Assembly (NCBI GenBank): GCA_965276815.1
Contig: CBDIBE010000010.1
Span: forward strand, 434,001-498,000
Direction: 5' to 3'
DNA length: 64,000 nucleotides
Source of the DNA: JAVVHH01 sp965276815
GTDB lineage: Bacteria; Pseudomonadota; Alphaproteobacteria; Acetobacterales; Acetobacteraceae
The translations under genes and the position numbers were made by a program. Positions 16,413 to 25,379 of this stretch are shown piece by piece. Below the pieces are notes generated by a model. The model was not told the origin of the DNA and searched no databases. It saw only the letters and a program-made list of their open reading frames with translations. The stretch's first letter is position 1; the number at the start of each line of letters is the position of its first letter.

Positions 16413-17420
16413 GTGGAGCTCAAAGACCTCAAATATTTCAGGACCATCGCGCAATGCGGCACTTTCTCCAAGGCCGCGGCGCATCTGCGCGTGGCGCAGC
16501 CGGCGCTGAGCCGCAAAATTCAAAAACTCGAGCATAATCTCGGCCTGCAATTGCTCCGCCGCACTGCCCGCGGCGTCAGCCCCACCGAGGCCGGGCAGAT
16601 CCTGCTGCAGCGCGCCATCGCCTTCGAGCACGAGCTCGACGAGATCCGTCATGAGATGGCCCGCTACGCCGAGCGCGCGACCGGCACGGTGCGGGTCGCG
16701 GTGCAGTCGCCGCTCTCGCAGCTCATCGTGACGGACTTGGTGCGGGCGTACCAGGCGTCCCACCCCGGCGTCACGCTCGAACTTTCCGAGGGGTTCAGCG
16801 GCGACCTGATCGACGGCCTGCTGAATGAGCGCTTCGACTTGGCGCTCGCCGACACGCCAAGCCACCCGCATGCCGATCTCACCTACGATCAACTTTGGAT
16901 CGAGGCGCTGCACCTGGTCGGTCCCGCTGGCGGCGAGATCGGCAGGAGGTTCGGCCGCGGCCCCGTGGCGCTGCCCGACCTCGCCGACCTCCCAGTCATC
17001 ATGCCCGGCCAGCGTCACGGCATCAGGCGCCTGGTCGATGCGGCGTTTGAGCGGCAGCACATGCGATTTCGGCCGGTGCTCGAGGTGAACGGCGCGCACA
17101 TGATCCTGCAGCTCGTCCGGTCCGGCTTCGGATACACGCTCCTGTCAAACCACATCATCTACCAGCCAATCGCGTCCGGCGAGGTCGAAGCGGTCAGTGT
17201 CCGCCCGATGATCCGCCGCACGATGAGCGTGATCACCCGCACCGCGCTGCTCGACGATTCCCGCGTGGCGCCGCTGCGGCAGATCGTGATGGACCTGGCG
17301 CCTGGGCTGGCGAAGCAGAAGCAGTTCGGCCCGGCCGCGCTCTACTGTGGCACGGCGATGCCGGACGGACATGGGCCAAAACCCGCACCGGCTTTGGCCG
17401 CGGCACGACTCAACGCTTAA
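16413..17420 (+). CDS. LysR-family transcriptional regulator
   Basis: A 335-residue regulator. The winged helix-turn-helix runs from LKDLKYFRTIAQCGTFSKAA to about residue 65, with recognition helix QPALSRKIQKLEHNLGLQLL. A LysR substrate-binding domain follows (TGTVRVAVQSPLSQLIV, then FDLALADTPSH). The GTG giving MELKDLKYF is chosen because AGGAGG lies five bases before it; an in-frame GTG 27 codons earlier would overlap the dehydrogenase gene and add an unrelated tail. It lies within the acyl-CoA catabolic block and is its likely regulator. The inducer would be an acid or CoA thioester of the pathway. Confidence 0.92.
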   Translation: MELKDLKYFRTIAQCGTFSKAAAHLRVAQPALSRKIQKLEHNLGLQLLRRTARGVSPTEAGQILLQRAIAFEHELDEIRHEMARYAERATGTVRVAVQSPLSQLIVTDLVRAYQASHPGVTLELSEGFSGDLIDGLLNERFDLALADTPSHPHADLTYDQLWIEALHLVGPAGGEIGRRFGRGPVALPDLADLPVIMPGQRHGIRRLVDAAFERQHMRFRPVLEVNGAHMILQLVRSGFGYTLLSNHIIYQPIASGEVEAVSVRPMIRRTMSVITRTALLDDSRVAPLRQIVMDLAPGLAKQKQFGPAALYCGTAMPDGHGPKPAPALAAARLNA

Positions 17421-17434
17421 ACAGGGGACATCGA

Positions 17435-18310
17435 GTGGCGGGCGAGATCACATATGTGTCGAAAACCCAGAGTGTCCTGGGCGAGAACCCGCTCTGGGAC
17501 CAACAGTCCGGCCGTCTGCTTTCCATCGATTGCATGGGCCGCAAGCTGTTCCGCCACACCGCCGATTTGGCGCAGCACGAGGAGTGGGCGCTGCGCCGCG
17601 GGCCGGGTTCCGTGGTGTTGCGCGCCCGTGGCGGCCTGCTGATGGCCAACCGGCAGGGGCTGGGCTTCACGGCGCCGGGTTCCGAGCAACTGGAGGAGAT
17701 CCCGACGCCGGGAGTGGACTTCACCCGCGCGATCTTCAACGACGGCAAGTGCGACAGCCGCGGCCGGTTCTGGCTCGGAACGATGTACCGTGAGGTCGCC
17801 GAGCCGGTGTGCCATCTCTACCGGCTCGGCACCGACCTGCAATTCGTCACCATGGATGACGGCGTCACCCTGTCGAACGGCATCGCCTGGAGCCCGGACG
17901 ATCGCACGATGTATTATTGCGACTCCCGGCCCGGCCACATCTGGGCCTACGATTTCGACGCCGAGCGGGGCGAGATCGCCAACCGCCGCATGTTTGTGGA
18001 TTTCGCCGGCCGCCAGGGGCACCCCGATGGCTGCACGATCGACGCCGAGGGCGGACTGTGGGTCGCCGAAGTGGGCGCCGGCCAAGTCGTCCGCTTCGAT
18101 CCTTCGGGACGCGAGGTGGCGGCGCTGAAGCTGCCCACCTCTCGGGTGACGAGCGTGGCTTTCGGCGGCCCCGACCTGCGCACGCTCTTCGTCACCAGCA
18201 TGCGCTACGACCTATCCCCCGAGCAGCTCGCGCGCGAGCCGCAGGCAGGCTGCATCTTCGCCCTGCAGATGGACGTCGCTGGCCTCCCATCGACGCCGTT
18301 CGGCGGCTGA
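17435..18310 (+). CDS. SMP-30/gluconolactonase-like lactonase
   Basis: A 291-residue six-bladed propeller of the SMP-30/regucalcin family. Metal ligands are recognisable: Glu in LGENPLWD, Asn in IFNDGKCDSRGRFWLG, Asn in LSNGIAWSPD and Asp in HPDGCTIDAEGGLW. Members hydrolyse sugar or hydroxy-acid lactones. The start is GTG with AGGGGA upstream, 14 bases after the regulator, so the two are probably co-transcribed. A lactone intermediate in the neighbouring acyl-CoA pathway, or an unrelated sugar lactone, is possible. It is convergent with the binding-protein gene that follows. Confidence 0.88.
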   Translation: MAGEITYVSKTQSVLGENPLWDQQSGRLLSIDCMGRKLFRHTADLAQHEEWALRRGPGSVVLRARGGLLMANRQGLGFTAPGSEQLEEIPTPGVDFTRAIFNDGKCDSRGRFWLGTMYREVAEPVCHLYRLGTDLQFVTMDDGVTLSNGIAWSPDDRTMYYCDSRPGHIWAYDFDAERGEIANRRMFVDFAGRQGHPDGCTIDAEGGLWVAEVGAGQVVRFDPSGREVAALKLPTSRVTSVAFGGPDLRTLFVTSMRYDLSPEQLAREPQAGCIFALQMDVAGLPSTPFGG

Positions 18311-18376
18311 ATCGTAAACCCGCCCACCGTCATGGTCCGCCGGCATGGATAACGTCGCGATCTCGTAGAGCAACGC

Positions 18377-19612
18377 TCACGAACTCTTCGGCCAGATCGG
18401 GGCCGAAGTGGCCATCGTCGCCGGATATACCGGTTCCGGCTTGCCGTTTTGCCACTGCACGATCACCAGGTTCGCGCCCTCGATCCGCCCCTTGTCGTCG
18501 AACTTGACCCGGCGGCCCGGCAGCAGCAGCGCCGGGCCATCCGTCAGGTCGATGCTGCGCAGCACATCGGCCACCTTGTGCTTGTCGGCGGCGCCCGCAC
18601 GCTCCACCGCCGCCTTCAGCAGCTGCATGTCGAAATAGGTCTGGATCGAGTCCTGCCCGAACCACGGCTCCTTCGTCTGCGCCTCGAACCGCGCCGCAAG
18701 CTGCTCCTGCCCCTTGCCGGCCCAGTTGGCGACCATGGACATCAGCCCATCGAGCTCGTCCTTGCCGACGAGGTCCAGCAATTCGGGCGCGACCGCCGCC
18801 CCGCCGCTGCCGAAGGTCGGCAGCTTGCCGTGCCCCATGCCGTACTCGTTCATCTTGTCGAGCAGCAGCTTGTTGTCCGACACGTTCGAGGCGCCGAGGA
18901 ACAGCAATTGCGGCCGGCCTGAGCGGAGGCGCTGCACCAGGCTCGTCGCATCGGCCAGCGGCGGCGTATAGATCTCGTCGACAACGAGATTGAGCTTGTC
19001 CTTGGCGATCTCGGTCGCCCGCAGCGGCTGCAGGAAGCTGACGGTCGATGCCGTGTTGTCCGCCACGATGCCGAAGCGCGTGACCGACACGCCGGCGGAC
19101 TTCGCCAACTCCAGCATCTCCCCAAGCCCAATGACGGATTGCTTCTCGGCCGTCAGCGAGGTCTGGAACACATAACGAAAACCGCGATTGGTGATCGCGT
19201 CCGAATAGGACAGGGTCAGCCACGGCAGCTCCGCCCGCTCCGTCACCTCGGTCACCGCCAGGGTGAAGCTGCTCAACCAAGCGCCGGTCCCGCCGATCAG
19301 GTCCGACTCGTCGGCCACCATGCGCTGCGCGGCGTTCTTCGCCTTCTCCGCGCTGTCGCCGGCGTCATAGACCAGCAGCTTCATCTTAGCGCCGCCGAGC
19401 GCCTTAATCCCGCCGGCGCCGTTGATGTCGTCGATGGCCAAGTTGGCGCCGGCGCGCATCAGCAGGCCCTGCCGAGCCCATGGGCCGGAGATCGGCGCCA
19501 GCAGCGCGACTTTGATGTCCGCCGGCTCTGCCCGAACCTTACGAACCGCCCCGAGCGCCAGGCCGGCGGCGCCCATTCCGAGCGCCGCGCGCCGTCCGAT
19601 ATTCGTGCTCAT
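18377..19612 (-). CDS. LivJ-type ABC transporter substrate-binding protein
   Basis: A 411-residue periplasmic binding protein of the branched-chain amino acid type (Peripla_BP_6). A Tat-like signal, IGRRAALGMGAAGLALGAV, precedes the mature start DIKVALLAPISGPWARQG. In this family ligands include branched amino acids, amides, aromatic acids and other carboxylates. No Liv permease or ATPase is in the window, so the membrane parts are elsewhere. It is translationally coupled (four-base overlap) to the upstream acyl-CoA ligase gene, suggesting uptake of the acid that the ligase activates. Confidence 0.9.
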   Translation of the reverse strand: MSTNIGRRAALGMGAAGLALGAVRKVRAEPADIKVALLAPISGPWARQGLLMRAGANLAIDDINGAGGIKALGGAKMKLLVYDAGDSAEKAKNAAQRMVADESDLIGGTGAWLSSFTLAVTEVTERAELPWLTLSYSDAITNRGFRYVFQTSLTAEKQSVIGLGEMLELAKSAGVSVTRFGIVADNTASTVSFLQPLRATEIAKDKLNLVVDEIYTPPLADATSLVQRLRSGRPQLLFLGASNVSDNKLLLDKMNEYGMGHGKLPTFGSGGAAVAPELLDLVGKDELDGLMSMVANWAGKGQEQLAARFEAQTKEPWFGQDSIQTYFDMQLLKAAVERAGAADKHKVADVLRSIDLTDGPALLLPGRRVKFDDKGRIEGANLVIVQWQNGKPEPVYPATMATSAPIWPKSS

Positions 19613-21213
19613 TTCGGTTTCCCTCCCGCTTCCGCTTCCGCGTCCCAGGCCTCAGTCCCGAGCCCGGCGGCCATCAGCCGCGCTTTCTCCACCTTGTTCG
19701 TGGCGGTATATGGCAATGACGGGACGCATTCGATGTAGCGCGCCACCATGAAGCGCGGCAGCCGCTCCCGCATCCAGGCGTGCAGCACCGGGGCACCGAG
19801 CGAGCAGCCCTCGCGGGCGACGACCAGCAGGCGGATATCGTCCTCGCCTTCGCGCGCCGGATGCGCCACGGCCGCGACATCGGCGACCTCCGGATGCTGG
19901 CGGACCGCGTCCTCGATCTCCATGGACGAAATATTCTCGCCGCGGCGGCGAATGCGTTCCTTGACCCGGTCGACAAACCAAAGATAGCCGTCCGCATCGA
20001 ACCGGGCGATGTCGCCGGTGTGGAACCATAGGTCGCGCGTCGCCTCGACCATACGGTCTGGCTGGTGCAGGTAGCCGCGCATCATCAGCCCCGGAAGCCG
20101 CGGACGGCAGATGATCTCGCCCGCCGACCCGGCCGGCACCGGGACGCCGTCCTCGTCCACGACCGCCACCTCCCAGTCGGGATGCGCGCGCCCCGCCGAG
20201 CCCGGCCGCTTCTCCGCCCCCGCGCTGAAAGTGACGTAGCCGATCTCGCTCATCGCGAACGCCTCGAACAGCTCCACGCCGAAGCGTTTGCTGAAAGCCG
20301 GGTTGTGATGCGCGTTGAACATCCGGGTGATCCGATGCGCGCGGTCCTGCGCACCCGGCGGTTGTGCCAGCAGCACCGCGGGAATGCTGAAAATGATTTG
20401 TCCGACCGTCGCCTCCGCCTCGATCGCCTCGGACCAGAAACGCGAGCCGCTGAACCGCTTGCCGAGCACGATGCGGCAGCCCGTCAGCATCGCCGGCAGC
20501 ACGCCCATCCGCGTCGACATGCCATGAAACATCGGCAGCGGCGTGTAGATCGTGTCATGCGCCTGCAGATCGACAAGCCGGGCAAAATTCAGCGCGCTGC
20601 TCAGCGCGTGGCTGCTGGGCACCATGACGCCCTTGGACGGTCCGGTGGTTCCCGAGGTGAAGCCGACGGAGGTGACGTCCAGGAAGTGCTCGGGCTCGAC
20701 CGGGTCGGGCCCGCTCGCCTCGAACAGCGCGCCGAACGGCACGGCTTGCGGCCAGCCCGGAACGGTCTCGCCCTCCGGCAAACCTATCACCACGAGGGTC
20801 GCCACCGTCTCGCGCAGGCTCGCCGGCAATGCGGCCAGCGCCGGCAGATACTCGGCGTGCACCACCCAGAGCCGGGCGCGGCCGATTGCGAGCTGATTGG
20901 CGAGCAAGTCACCCACCAGGCTGGTGTTGACGCTGACATAAGCCGCCCCGCGCAGGTTCAGCCCCAGCCAGGCGAACACGAAATCGATACCATTCGGCGC
21001 CATCAGCGGGATGAAGTCGCCGCGCTGGACGCCGAGCCGCGCAAAACCGCGCGCCGCCTCGCGTGAACGGTCGGCAATCTCTCGAAACGTCAGGAATCCA
21101 GGCTTGCCGGCTTCGCGCAGGAACGGGCGGTCGCCATGCGTCTCGGTCGCGAAGCGCAGCAGGTTCGTCATGGTGCGCAACCGCACGTCTTGCTGGAAGT
21201 CAGCACGCTCCAT
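19609..21213 (-). CDS. AMP-dependent acyl-CoA synthetase/ligase
   Basis: A 534-residue ANL-superfamily enzyme that adenylates a carboxylic acid and transfers it to CoA. The P-loop-like A3 motif is VGFTSGTTGPSKGVM, the hinge/A8 region is FHTGDIARFDADGYLWFVDR followed by KERIRRRGENISSMEIE, and the catalytic lysine is in TATNKVEKARL near the C-terminus. The start MERADFQQDVRL has GGGAGA upstream; an in-frame extension of 45 codons is rejected as low-quality sequence. With the LivJ-type binding protein it forms an import-and-activate pair, diverging from the second DUF35/thiolase-fold operon. Acid specificity is unknown. Confidence 0.92.
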   Translation of the reverse strand: MERADFQQDVRLRTMTNLLRFATETHGDRPFLREAGKPGFLTFREIADRSREAARGFARLGVQRGDFIPLMAPNGIDFVFAWLGLNLRGAAYVSVNTSLVGDLLANQLAIGRARLWVVHAEYLPALAALPASLRETVATLVVIGLPEGETVPGWPQAVPFGALFEASGPDPVEPEHFLDVTSVGFTSGTTGPSKGVMVPSSHALSSALNFARLVDLQAHDTIYTPLPMFHGMSTRMGVLPAMLTGCRIVLGKRFSGSRFWSEAIEAEATVGQIIFSIPAVLLAQPPGAQDRAHRITRMFNAHHNPAFSKRFGVELFEAFAMSEIGYVTFSAGAEKRPGSAGRAHPDWEVAVVDEDGVPVPAGSAGEIICRPRLPGLMMRGYLHQPDRMVEATRDLWFHTGDIARFDADGYLWFVDRVKERIRRRGENISSMEIEDAVRQHPEVADVAAVAHPAREGEDDIRLLVVAREGCSLGAPVLHAWMRERLPRFMVARYIECVPSLPYTATNKVEKARLMAAGLGTEAWDAEAEAGGKPK

Positions 21214-21346
21214 GCTGGCCGATTCTCCCGGTTGATTGGCCAACCCAGTAGCGCGCCCTGGCGCCGCTTGGCGTAGATTTATCCGGCATGGAGGCCAAGC
21301 CCACAAGGCATGGGCGTTGCCTTGTGGGGCGTGGTGATGTCTTGCC

Positions 21347-21784
21347 ATGGCCTATTTGCCCGATGGCATGCCCGTGCCCGCCCCCAACCCCGACGACGCT
21401 CCGTTCTGGGAGGCGTGCCGTCGGCGCGAGCTGTGCATCCAGCGCTGCGCCGACTGCCAGACATTTCGCCACCCGCCCGTACCGGTCTGCGCCGCCTGCC
21501 GCTCGAAGCGGTTCACCTGGGAAGCCGTGCCCGGGACTGGCACGGTGTTCAGCTACACGATCGCCGCGCACCCGACCCACCCGGCGCTGCGCGGCCACCC
21601 GCCATACAATATCGCCGTGGTGCTGCTCGACGGCGCCGGCGACGTGCGGCTGGTCAGCAATGTGATGGAAGTCGCCAACGAGGACCTCCGCATCGGCATG
21701 CGGGTGATGCTGCACTGGGACGCGCTCGCGGACGGCGAGTATCTGCCGCGGTTCGTGCCGCGGCCGGAGGCGGCGGATGCGTAA
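21347..21784 (+). CDS. DUF35 zinc-ribbon/OB-fold protein (second copy)
   Basis: A 145-residue paralogue of the DUF35 protein at 14.9 kb. The zinc ribbon is CADCQTFRHPPVPVCAAC near residue 35 and the OB-fold begins GTGTVFSYTIAAHPTHPALR. Gene order is reversed relative to the first pair: here DUF35 comes first and overlaps the thiolase-fold gene by eight bases. It would supply the CoA-thioester binding site for that partner. It diverges from the acyl-CoA ligase gene across a 133-base spacer that must carry both promoters. Confidence 0.9.
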   Translation: MAYLPDGMPVPAPNPDDAPFWEACRRRELCIQRCADCQTFRHPPVPVCAACRSKRFTWEAVPGTGTVFSYTIAAHPTHPALRGHPPYNIAVVLLDGAGDVRLVSNVMEVANEDLRIGMRVMLHWDALADGEYLPRFVPRPEAADA

Positions 21785-22958
21785 CGGACAGCAGATCGCC
21801 GGCAAGACCGCGATCACCGGGGTCGGTGAGACCGAATACGGCAAGCGCGGCGCGCTGGCGGGCCGTACCGAGCTCGATCTCTGCCTCGAGGCGATCCGCC
21901 GCGCCGCTGACGACGCCGGCGTGCCGCTCGATGAGATCGACGGCTTCACCTCGTTCGGCTTCGAGCGGCACGAGCCGGTGCTGGTGCAGGCGGCGCTCGG
22001 GATCCCGGAGTTGCGCCATTCCAGCATCGTTTGGGGCGGCGGCGGTGGCGGTTGCACGGCGGCGGTGATGATGGCGGCGATGGCGGTCGCCACCGGGCTG
22101 TGCCGGCACGCCGTGGTGTACCGCTCGATCTGTCAGGGGCAGTACGAGCGCTACGGCCAGGCGCGCAACCGGCCGGCCTTCGGCTCTTTCCTCAACCCGT
22201 TCGGCCTCTTCTCGCCCGCGCAAATGACGGCGCTGACCACGCGGCGGCACATGCACCTCCACGGCACCAGCCGCGAGCATTTTGCGGAAGTGGCGCTCAC
22301 CTTCCGCCGCCACGCGCAGCGCAATCCCCGCGCGATCATGCATGGCAAGGAGCTCGACCGCGAGACCTACTTCGCCGCCCGCATGATCGCCGACCCGTTT
22401 CACCTGTACGATTGCTGCCTGGAGACCGATGGCGCCTGCGCCGTACTGATCAGCAGCGCCGAGCGCGCTGCCGACCTGCGCCAGCCATTAGTAAGAATCC
22501 TCGCGGTCGCCCAGGCGAGCGGACCCGGCTGGAGCCTCGGCCCGATGGGCACGCACAACATGCCGATCGAAGATTATGCGAGCGTGAATTCCAAGGCCGT
22601 CGGCAAGCTGGTGTTCGAACAGGCCGGCCTCACGCCGGCGGATATCGACGTGGCGCAAATCTACGACGCGTTCACCGGGCTGATCCCGATGGCGCTGGAG
22701 GATTACGGTTTCTGCGAGCGTGGCGAGGGCGGCCCGTTCATCGCCGCGGGCAATCTGTCCTGGCCCGGCGGCAGTCTGCCGGCCAACACCTCTGGCGGGC
22801 TGCTCTCCGAGGCTTATCTGCACGGCATGAACCTAGTCATCGAGGGCGCCCGCCAAATCCGCGGCACGTCCACGTGCCAGGTCGAGGGCGCGCAAACCTG
22901 TCTGGTCACCAGCGGCGGCGGCGGCGGGCACAAGAGCGCCGCGATCCTCGGCCGGTAG
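21777..22958 (+). CDS. thiolase-fold protein of the Ltp2/SCP2 type (second copy, probable retro-aldolase)
   Basis: A 393-residue thiolase superfamily protein similar in layout to the one at 13.7 kb. The thiolase nucleophile position lies in a glycine run (GGGGGGCTAAV); the one cysteine there aligns two residues beyond the usual site. Tyrosines replace the catalytic histidines in IYDAFTGL (near residue 295) and SEAYLHG (near 346), as in Ltp2. With its overlapping DUF35 partner it probably forms a CoA-ester aldolase or lyase. The acyl-CoA dehydrogenase gene 45 bases downstream would generate an unsaturated CoA ester for hydration; no hydratase gene is nearby. Confidence 0.85.
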   Translation: MRNGQQIAGKTAITGVGETEYGKRGALAGRTELDLCLEAIRRAADDAGVPLDEIDGFTSFGFERHEPVLVQAALGIPELRHSSIVWGGGGGGCTAAVMMAAMAVATGLCRHAVVYRSICQGQYERYGQARNRPAFGSFLNPFGLFSPAQMTALTTRRHMHLHGTSREHFAEVALTFRRHAQRNPRAIMHGKELDRETYFAARMIADPFHLYDCCLETDGACAVLISSAERAADLRQPLVRILAVAQASGPGWSLGPMGTHNMPIEDYASVNSKAVGKLVFEQAGLTPADIDVAQIYDAFTGLIPMALEDYGFCERGEGGPFIAAGNLSWPGGSLPANTSGGLLSEAYLHGMNLVIEGARQIRGTSTCQVEGAQTCLVTSGGGGGHKSAAILGR

Positions 22959-23003
22959 TCCGTTCGGGCGGCTCGGGTATAGACTGGCGAGGGAGGACGC
23001 GCC

Positions 23004-24173
23004 GTGGACCATCCAGTCATGAATTCTCACGCTTACGCCGAGATCCGCGATGAGGTCGCCAAGCTCTGCGCCCGCTTCCCGGGCGAATACTGGCGTAAGC
23101 TCGACGAGGTGCGCGGCTACCCGACCGAGTTCGTCCAAGCGCTGACCGAGAGTGGCTACTTGTCCGCTCTGGTCCCCGAGGAATATGGCGGCGCCGGGCT
23201 GCCGCTTTCCGGCGCGGCGGCGATCCTCGAAGAGATCCAGCATAGCGGCTGCAACAGCAGCGCTTGTCACGCCCAGATGTATATCATGGGCACCATCCTG
23301 CGGCACGGAAGCGCCGCGCAGAAGGTGGAATACCTGCCGAAAATCGCCAGCGGCGAACTCCGGCTGCAGGCGTTCGGGGTCACCGAGCCGACGAGTGGCA
23401 CCGACACCACCGCGCTGCGCACCACGGCAAGGCGCGAAGGCGGCCGCTACATCGTCAACGGCCAGAAAATCTGGACCAGCCGGGCCGAGCATTCGGACCT
23501 AATGCTGCTGCTGGCGCGCACCACGCCGCGCGATCAGGTCGCCAAGCGCACCGACGGCCTGTCCACCTTCATCGTGGATATGCGGACTGTCGTCGGAAGC
23601 GGCCTGACCATCCGGCCGATCCGCACCATGATGAATCACAATAGCTGCGAGGTCTTCTTCGACAACATGGAGGTCCCGGCGGAGAACCTGGTCGGCGAGG
23701 AAGGCAAGGGGTTCCGCTACATCCTGTCCGGCATGAATGCCGAGCGGATCCTGATTGCCGCCGAGTGCATTGGCGACGCCAAATGGTTCACCGAGAAGTC
23801 GGTCGCCTATGCCGGGGACCGTGTCGTGTTCGGCCGGCCGATCGGCCAAAACCAGGGCGTCCAATTCCCGATCGCGCGCGCCTACGCCAACATGCGGGCG
23901 GCCGAGTTGATGGTGCACGAGGCGCTGCGGCTTTACGAGGCCGGCGCCAACCCCGGCGCCGAGGCCAACATGGCCAAGATGCTCGCCGCCGACGCCTCGT
24001 TCGAGGCCGCCAATGTATGCATCCAGACGCATGGCGGGTTCGGCTTTGCCGAGGAATACGACATCGAACGCAAGTTCCGCGAGACACGGCTGTATCAAGT
24101 TGCGCCGATCTCGACGAACCTTGTTCTATCGTTCGTGGCCGAGCACGTCTTGGGGATGCCGCGCAGCTACTGA
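23004..24173 (+). CDS. acyl-CoA dehydrogenase
   Basis: A 389-residue flavoprotein of the ACAD family. The N-terminal helical domain, the FAD/substrate block FGVTEPTSGTDTTALRT with GGRYIVNGQKIWTSRAEHSD, and the C-terminal domain with QTHGGFGFAEEYDIERKFRE are all present. The reaction is alpha,beta-dehydrogenation of a CoA thioester, passing electrons to ETF. GTG is taken as start because GGGAGGA lies about eight bases before it; the ATG five codons later is also possible. It probably belongs to the operon with the second DUF35/thiolase-fold pair and acts before hydration and retro-aldol cleavage. Confidence 0.92.
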   Translation: MDHPVMNSHAYAEIRDEVAKLCARFPGEYWRKLDEVRGYPTEFVQALTESGYLSALVPEEYGGAGLPLSGAAAILEEIQHSGCNSSACHAQMYIMGTILRHGSAAQKVEYLPKIASGELRLQAFGVTEPTSGTDTTALRTTARREGGRYIVNGQKIWTSRAEHSDLMLLLARTTPRDQVAKRTDGLSTFIVDMRTVVGSGLTIRPIRTMMNHNSCEVFFDNMEVPAENLVGEEGKGFRYILSGMNAERILIAAECIGDAKWFTEKSVAYAGDRVVFGRPIGQNQGVQFPIARAYANMRAAELMVHEALRLYEAGANPGAEANMAKMLAADASFEAANVCIQTHGGFGFAEEYDIERKFRETRLYQVAPISTNLVLSFVAEHVLGMPRSY

Positions 24174-24329
24174 ACGATTTCGGCCCTCTCCCGGGAAGAA
24201 GGCTCAAGCCACGCACGGTTCGAACCCGCTCAGAAACGAGAAGTTGAACATTTTTCTGCGACGGCGCTCGACTCTGTGATTGTCCCACAGCATTCTGTCC
24301 AAAGTCGCAGTTTCGAGAATTGTTCATCA

Positions 24330-25295
24330 ATGGCACAGCGTCCGATCTGGCGGGGGCATCTTCGCCTCGCCCTCGTCTCCTGTCCGGTCGCGCTTTACAA
24401 CGCCCGGCACGACCGCGAGGCGATCCGTTTCAACATGATCAACCCGAAAACTGGCAATCGAATCAAAATGGTCTCGCAAGATGCTGAGACCGGAGACGAA
24501 GTGGCCCGGCGCGACACCGTCAAAGGCTACGAGTTCGCCAAGGGCCAGTACGTCATCATCACCGACGAGGACATGGAGGCCGTCAAGGTCGAAAGCTCGG
24601 GCCTGATGAAGGTCGAAAAATTTGTCGACGCGGCCTCGATCGATCCGATCTACTACGATTCCAGCTACTATCTCGCGCCCGACGGCAAGGGCTCCGAGGA
24701 CGTCTACGCCGTGCTGCGCGAGGCCATCCAGCGGACCGGCAAGGTGGCGCTGACCCGGATCGTGATGGCGCAGCGCGAACGCACGATCGCGCTGCGCGCC
24801 CTCGACGGCGGCCTGGTCGCCCACACGCTCAACGAGCAACGCGATCTCAACCCGGCGCAACCCCTCTTCGAGGGCGTGAGCCACGTCAAGCTCGACCCCG
24901 AGATGGTCACCCTCGCCACCCAACTCGTCGAGCGGCAGAGCGAGCCGTATGACCCGGCCGACCTCGAAGACCGCTATGAAACGCGGTTGCGCGCCATGCT
25001 GGATTCCAAGGTCAAGGGCGAGGGCGTCGAAGCCGAAGCGGAGCCCGCAGCCAGCGACAGCAACGTGATCGACCTCATGGCCGCGCTCCGGCGCAGCCTC
25101 GGTGAAGCGCCAAAGCCGGCGGCCGAACCAGCGGCGCCCGCCAAGCGCGGAAAGAAGCCGCAAGAAGACGTGCGCCGGCAACCCGGTCTCAAGCTGCCGC
25201 TGCAAGGCGGCAAGAAGGCGGCGGCCCAAGCCGACGAAGCGCCTGCGCAGCAGGAGCCCGCCCAAGCTTCTCGGAGCCGTCGCAAGGCCTCCTAG
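24330..25295 (+). CDS. ku: Ku DNA-end-binding protein
   Basis: A 321-residue bacterial Ku. The core begins RPIWRGHLRLALVSCPVALY and continues with YEFAKGQYVIITDEDMEAV and ALREAIQRTGKVALTRIVM, all typical. Ku homodimers ring broken DNA ends and recruit the ligase LigD for non-homologous end joining. The last 60 residues are Ala/Pro/Lys/Arg-rich and end SRSRRKAS, a basic extension of the kind that affects DNA threading in bacterial Ku. The ATG giving MAQRPIW is chosen over an in-frame start 18 codons upstream. No ligD is nearby. The 156-base upstream spacer holds no gene. Confidence 0.95.
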   Translation: MAQRPIWRGHLRLALVSCPVALYNARHDREAIRFNMINPKTGNRIKMVSQDAETGDEVARRDTVKGYEFAKGQYVIITDEDMEAVKVESSGLMKVEKFVDAASIDPIYYDSSYYLAPDGKGSEDVYAVLREAIQRTGKVALTRIVMAQRERTIALRALDGGLVAHTLNEQRDLNPAQPLFEGVSHVKLDPEMVTLATQLVERQSEPYDPADLEDRYETRLRAMLDSKVKGEGVEAEAEPAASDSNVIDLMAALRRSLGEAPKPAAEPAAPAKRGKKPQEDVRRQPGLKLPLQGGKKAAAQADEAPAQQEPAQASRSRRKAS

Positions 25296-25379
25296 GATTG
25301 CCGCACCTCCCAGTGTAGATTTTCCGGCAAGACAGAGCCGCCGGGCCGTACCGGCGCAAGCGCAGAGGGAGATCGCTCG

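Noticed and set aside
24218..24225. GTTCGAAC palindrome upstream of ku as a LexA site
   Set aside because: The alphaproteobacterial LexA site needs GTTC repeats spaced by seven bases, which is not seen here.
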